This document shows, piece by piece, positions 19,003-21,892 of a stretch of 21,892 nucleotides of DNA. This DNA comes from a virus. The DNA lies in IMG/VR virus record IMGVR_UViG_3300029309_000390, positions 1 through 21,892 of that record; one strand, written 5' to 3'. The stretch's first letter is position 1. Every line of letters starts with the position of its first letter. A program made the position numbers and the translations under genes. Below the pieces are notes generated by a model, which did no database searches, was not told the DNA's origin, and was given only the letters and a program-made list of their open reading frames with translations.

Positions 19003-19169
19003 TCATTAACTATAATTCCTATCAGCAGCAATATCGTTGTGCCAGCACTCCCAACCATAATGGCCTCAAGCCGCTTTACACGGCTGAGTAGCTCAATGAA
19101 ACGCTCTTGGCTAACGGCTGTCAGAGTGTCGAGTTCAGCCTTGACCGAGGTAACGGTGGGCTTGCTCAT
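18999..19169 (-). CDS. Small membrane-anchored protein (56 residues)
   Basis: Read directly: MSKPTVTSVKAELDTLTAVS, then a helix (ERFIELLSRVKRLEAIMV) and a C-terminal membrane segment GTTILLLIGIIVNE. I recognise it as a short family common in marine phages, in which a heptad-like helix precedes a tail anchor. Both ends overlap neighbouring genes (TGATG upstream, ATGA downstream). A holin- or spanin-like role is possible from topology but not shown. Confidence 0.8.
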   Translation of the reverse strand: MSKPTVTSVKAELDTLTAVSQERFIELLSRVKRLEAIMVGSAGTTILLLIGIIVNE

Positions 19170-19348
19170 CAGTCAGCGTCAGCGATTGTCAAGTCACCGG
19201 CTGCGACCTGTCGTTGGATTTCGGCAAAGTGGCGATTAGCTGGGTCTAGGGGTACGGACATTGTGACTCCATCAATCACCACCGTGATGCTGACATTAGT
19301 GCCGTCAATAGCCACATATTTTGATGATGTAATTGTCATTTCGTCCAT
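19169..19348 (-). CDS. Small conserved phage protein (59 residues)
   Basis: Start ATG at 19348 (MDEMTITSSKYVAIDGTNVS) with GGAG about nine bases upstream, two bases after the fibre gene's stop. A longer reading from 19381 would overlap that gene. The sequence alternates short strands (SITVVIDGVTMSVPLD) and ends with a helix and DLTIADAD. I know it as a frequent hypothetical protein beside tail genes of marine phages. It overlaps the next gene by one base. No function is assigned. Confidence 0.75.
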   Translation of the reverse strand: MDEMTITSSKYVAIDGTNVSITVVIDGVTMSVPLDPANRHFAEIQRQVAAGDLTIADAD

Positions 19349-19350
19349 GT

Positions 19351-20340
19351 TTACAACTCCGCATCTGCCTGATAGCTGCAATAATATCCTATGCCCTGAT
19401 TAAACCCTGTAGATTTTGACAATTGCAGGACGCCTTGATTTGATATGTTAGCGGCTGATACGCCGGTTATTTTGGACCCATCATGCACTTTATATATAGC
19501 GCCTGATGTTCCATCTTGATGAAACAAAGTGACAGTAGGAACGGCCCTCATTTTATTTTTGAATTGAAAACCAGAAGCTGCGGATGTCGTGGCGTTGTGC
19601 GTAGATGCCCCCCATCCAAAAATTACGTTTGCGCCATCAAACTGAGAAGTATCGCCATCATCAGAACTTTGTATGAAATAACGCATACACCTATTTAACT
19701 CATCCGACCGATGCTCGAACGGCGTGGCCTGTTCGCCGACTTCAAGCTGGAGCAGTGCAATATCCACATTGATGCTTGGGCCTGCGCTTAAACTGCGAAC
19801 AAAAGCCGCCGAAAGATAACTACCAGCACCTACCGTTTTTCCAGATATCGAGGGGCAACTAAGCGTAAACTCAAAACGCTGGAAAGACGTGGTGATGTCA
19901 TAATTTTGAGTGCCAAACGCTACAGCACTGCTGCCACCGGAGCCAAAACTTTGCGTCAGTTCAATGCTGGAGGTGTGTGCAGAACTAGCCTTTGCGTAAA
20001 AGCTCAAAGTTATAGATTGACCTGACGCAGTGTAAACATCCTCTATGCGTGTCTCCAACACACGGTTCGCGGTTGCAGCACCAAATGCAAAGCGAAGAAA
20101 GTTTTTCGGAGAGCCGGGGACATCGGTTTGCCCAGCAGTAAATGTTTGCTGTGAAATTGTGTCGGCTGAATTGGCTTGAGCACAGCGCATACGGTCAAGC
20201 GTGTATGTCCCGTTTGGGGCTGAGAAGCTGGCTCCGCGTTGTGAGATAGCAAACGAACCGTTCACCACAAGATTCCTGCCCGTGATACCACCCGCATCAG
20301 CCGAACCGGCCAAGTCTGCAAATTCTCTTGCTCTGCTCAT
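19351..20340 (-). CDS. Tail fibre / carbohydrate-binding-like protein
   Basis: 329 residues. GRNLVVNGSFAISQRGASFS near 21-40, followed by YTLDRM, and strand-rich segments such as ITLSFYAKASSAHT and FQRFEFTLSCPSI, are typical of carbohydrate-binding-module-like domains in phage fibres and tail tips. EVGEQATPFEHRSDELNRCM at about 201-220 is the usual linker before a variable C-terminal domain. It probably recognises the host surface. The ATG overlaps the S74 fibre's stop by four bases, so the two are made together and may share a trimer or baseplate. Confidence 0.8.
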   Translation of the reverse strand: MSRAREFADLAGSADAGGITGRNLVVNGSFAISQRGASFSAPNGTYTLDRMRCAQANSADTISQQTFTAGQTDVPGSPKNFLRFAFGAATANRVLETRIEDVYTASGQSITLSFYAKASSAHTSSIELTQSFGSGGSSAVAFGTQNYDITTSFQRFEFTLSCPSISGKTVGAGSYLSAAFVRSLSAGPSINVDIALLQLEVGEQATPFEHRSDELNRCMRYFIQSSDDGDTSQFDGANVIFGWGASTHNATTSAASGFQFKNKMRAVPTVTLFHQDGTSGAIYKVHDGSKITGVSAANISNQGVLQLSKSTGFNQGIGYYCSYQADAEL

Positions 20341-21892
20341 TCTCCGGCCTCCAGTGCTGCGACCTTTGTTTCTAGTGTCTCAATCTTGGTGATGGCTTCG
20401 CGTAATGCTCCGGTGAGCAAAGGTATTAACTTGCTCTGATCGATCTGCTGATAGATGGGGTTGTCGTCATCGTCTACTGCATCTTTATTGCCGGTCACAG
20501 CCTCCGGCACGATGGCCTGTGCCTCATGGGCAAGAAAGCCGTCCACATTTGCGGCATCAAGCTCGTCCACAATCCAGCTAAATCTCTTGGGAGAAAGCTG
20601 TTTGACCCTTGCGATTGCGCCGGTCATGTCAGCTATATTTTCCTTTAATCTGGCGTCTGAACTTGTGTTGTAGGAGGTGTTGGAACTAGTTGTAATGATA
20701 CTGCCAACGACGCTGGAACCATGCTTGAACGCAATCTTGTAGCCATTACCACTATCCCCATTCATCAGGATATTGTAGTGGCCGTTTGTCGATGCGCCGT
20801 TGATTTCTAGATTTGCAGATGTAGACCCTACATTTTGTGAAATGATGGTTCCGTTGTTATTAATACGCATCCGTTCTGTGTCACCACCAGCACGGAATAC
20901 CAGACTGGCGCTATTTGCAGCCTGACCAATGCCGAAAATACTAGCGCCTGTTGTGCTTGTTCCTGATGTGAACTTGATGCCAGCACCGTCACCGGCTGTT
21001 GTGCCGGGATTGTGAAGCCTAACGGCATCTGCTTGACCAGAACCGTTTGCACCACCGTTGTCGATGTGCAGAAAAGTAGATGGGCTGGTCTCATTGATGC
21101 CGACGTTGCCGCTGCTGTTAATACGCATCTTCTCATCAGCAACATCGACGACATTTGAAATGTCGCTGTTGTCTTTGATATTGAATGTGATGTTTCCAGA
21201 GCCGCCACTAGCACCACCGCCAACATAGGCAATAGCTCCACCTACGCCTGTGCCGTTTACGTCTGCACGGTTGTGGAAGCCGATTGCGGAAATGCTGTCA
21301 TTGGAAGCGAATGAATTGTTAACCTGCACTCCAAAATCAAAGGCTGATGTGCTGGTCGATGAAGTTTGAGTTGTCAGATGACTGTTAGGAGAAGTTGTCC
21401 CGATGCCGACGTTGCCGCCGAAGGTTGCGCCACCGTTGAATACAGCCTTACCAGCATCTGACATATCCAGCGTCAAAGCCGATATCTCGCTTGAGCCGTC
21501 AATGCCATTGAAGATAATATCTTTATCAGCGATAGGATTAAGAATAAGAAAGTTATTAGTGCTGTCTACAAACCGACCCCACTCTGTGCCAGCATGTTTT
21601 AGCCGGATATCTGCTCCGTCTGCATCGATGATGACATCGCCAACAGCATCAAGCGTCATGTCACCGCTGGTAGTCGAAATGGTGTTGCTGTCAATGCGGA
21701 TGTTGTCCACGTCGAGCCGTGCTGTGATATTGACATTGCCAGCAAACGTACCGCCAGCCGAAGCAGAAACCATGTCAGCCGTGGTAAAACTTTTGAACGC
21801 ATAGATATTTATGAGACTACCAGCAGCAGCGCCAGTCGCCAGCACAACAGATGTGCCGTTGGTAGCTGTAAAATCTGACGGGTCAAGGACAA
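20337..21892 (-). CDS. Tail fibre with S74 self-cleaving chaperone (N-terminus outside window)
   Basis: The frame stays open to the right edge. The in-frame GTG at 21845 is probably not the start, since the bases beyond it encode a sensible continuation (DPSDFTATNGTSVV). The middle consists of repeated strand motifs (GNVGIGTTSPNSHLT and GNVGINETSPSTFLH), the usual trimeric fibre shaft. The last 107 residues (20340-20660) start SDARLKENI, the Ser/Lys site of peptidase S74 intramolecular chaperones, which fold the fibre and then cut themselves off. The end is a coiled coil (AITKIETLETKVAALEAGE). Host recognition is the likely role. Confidence 0.9.
   Translation of the reverse strand, partial: VLDPSDFTATNGTSVVLATGAAAGSLINIYAFKSFTTADMVSASAGGTFAGNVNITARLDVDNIRIDSNTISTTSGDMTLDAVGDVIIDADGADIRLKHAGTEWGRFVDSTNNFLILNPIADKDIIFNGIDGSSEISALTLDMSDAGKAVFNGGATFGGNVGIGTTSPNSHLTTQTSSTSTSAFDFGVQVNNSFASNDSISAIGFHNRADVNGTGVGGAIAYVGGGASGGSGNITFNIKDNSDISNVVDVADEKMRINSSGNVGINETSPSTFLHIDNGGANGSGQADAVRLHNPGTTAGDGAGIKFTSGTSTTGASIFGIGQAANSASLVFRAGGDTERMRINNNGTIISQNVGSTSANLEINGASTNGHYNILMNGDSGNGYKIAFKHGSSVVGSIITTSSNTSYNTSSDARLKENIADMTGAIARVKQLSPKRFSWIVDELDAANVDGFLAHEAQAIVPEAVTGNKDAVDDDDNPIYQQIDQSKLIPLLTGALREAITKIETLETKVAALEAGE

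Noticed and set aside
1-21892. CRISPR arrays, tRNA genes, insertion sequences, integrase or attachment sites
   Set aside because: No regularly spaced repeats, no cloverleaf-like sequence and no transposase or integrase motif were seen on either strand.

Overview
The window is a stretch of a tailed double-stranded DNA phage genome, most likely a marine podovirus. The evidence is a T7-style head-tail connector followed by a scaffold and then the major capsid protein, a complete two-subunit terminase, and a lysis cassette with a gene-transfer-agent-type holin. There are also many tiny basic or membrane proteins of kinds I recall from ocean phage contigs. The GTA-type holin and the overall gene style hint at an alphaproteobacterial host, but this is inference. 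I see no integrase, no DNA or RNA polymerase, no tRNA genes and no CRISPR array.

Layout. (1) Positions 1-9110, minus strand: packaging and head genes read leftward. The order is small terminase, a 57-residue membrane protein, a run of small basic unknowns, large terminase, portal, a Bbp19-like protein, scaffold, a gp13/GNAT-like protein and the major capsid protein, which runs off the left edge. Most genes overlap their neighbour by 1-29 bases. (2) Positions 9111-9807: a divergent control region without a convincing intact gene. It holds a large imperfect inverted duplication, several hairpins and a decayed minus-strand copy of the start of the first rightward gene. (3) Positions 9808-17448, plus strand: the early, replication and recombination operon. 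It encodes a lone DnaA domain IV protein, a DUF932 protein, small HTH regulators, a zinc-ribbon protein, a resolvase-like nuclease, a winged-helix replication protein, a possible helicase-loader protein, a YqaJ-type exonuclease, an ERF annealing protein and a protein with an SSB-like acidic tail. (4) Positions 17354-21892, minus strand: the tail-tip and lysis block. The order is an S74-chaperone tail fibre (N-terminus off the right edge), a second fibre or carbohydrate-binding protein, small membrane proteins, holin and lysozyme. On a circular or permuted map the two minus-strand blocks would form one late region.

How it works together. The early genes appear to take over host replication through the DnaA-like and loader-like proteins and to run homologous annealing (exonuclease, ERF, SSB-like protein, resolvase). 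The late genes build and package the head, and holin plus lysozyme release progeny.

Most unusual: the inverted duplicate leader at about 9417-9887; three out-of-frame same-strand overlaps of 133-218 bases in the early operon; a DnaA domain IV protein standing alone; matching 32-base elements at the 3' ends of two late genes; and three shared TGCATA-type palindromes in front of genes. Several genes shorter than 60 codons were read directly from the sequence (at 6019, 6165, 7024, 8441, 16864, 18999 and 19169).
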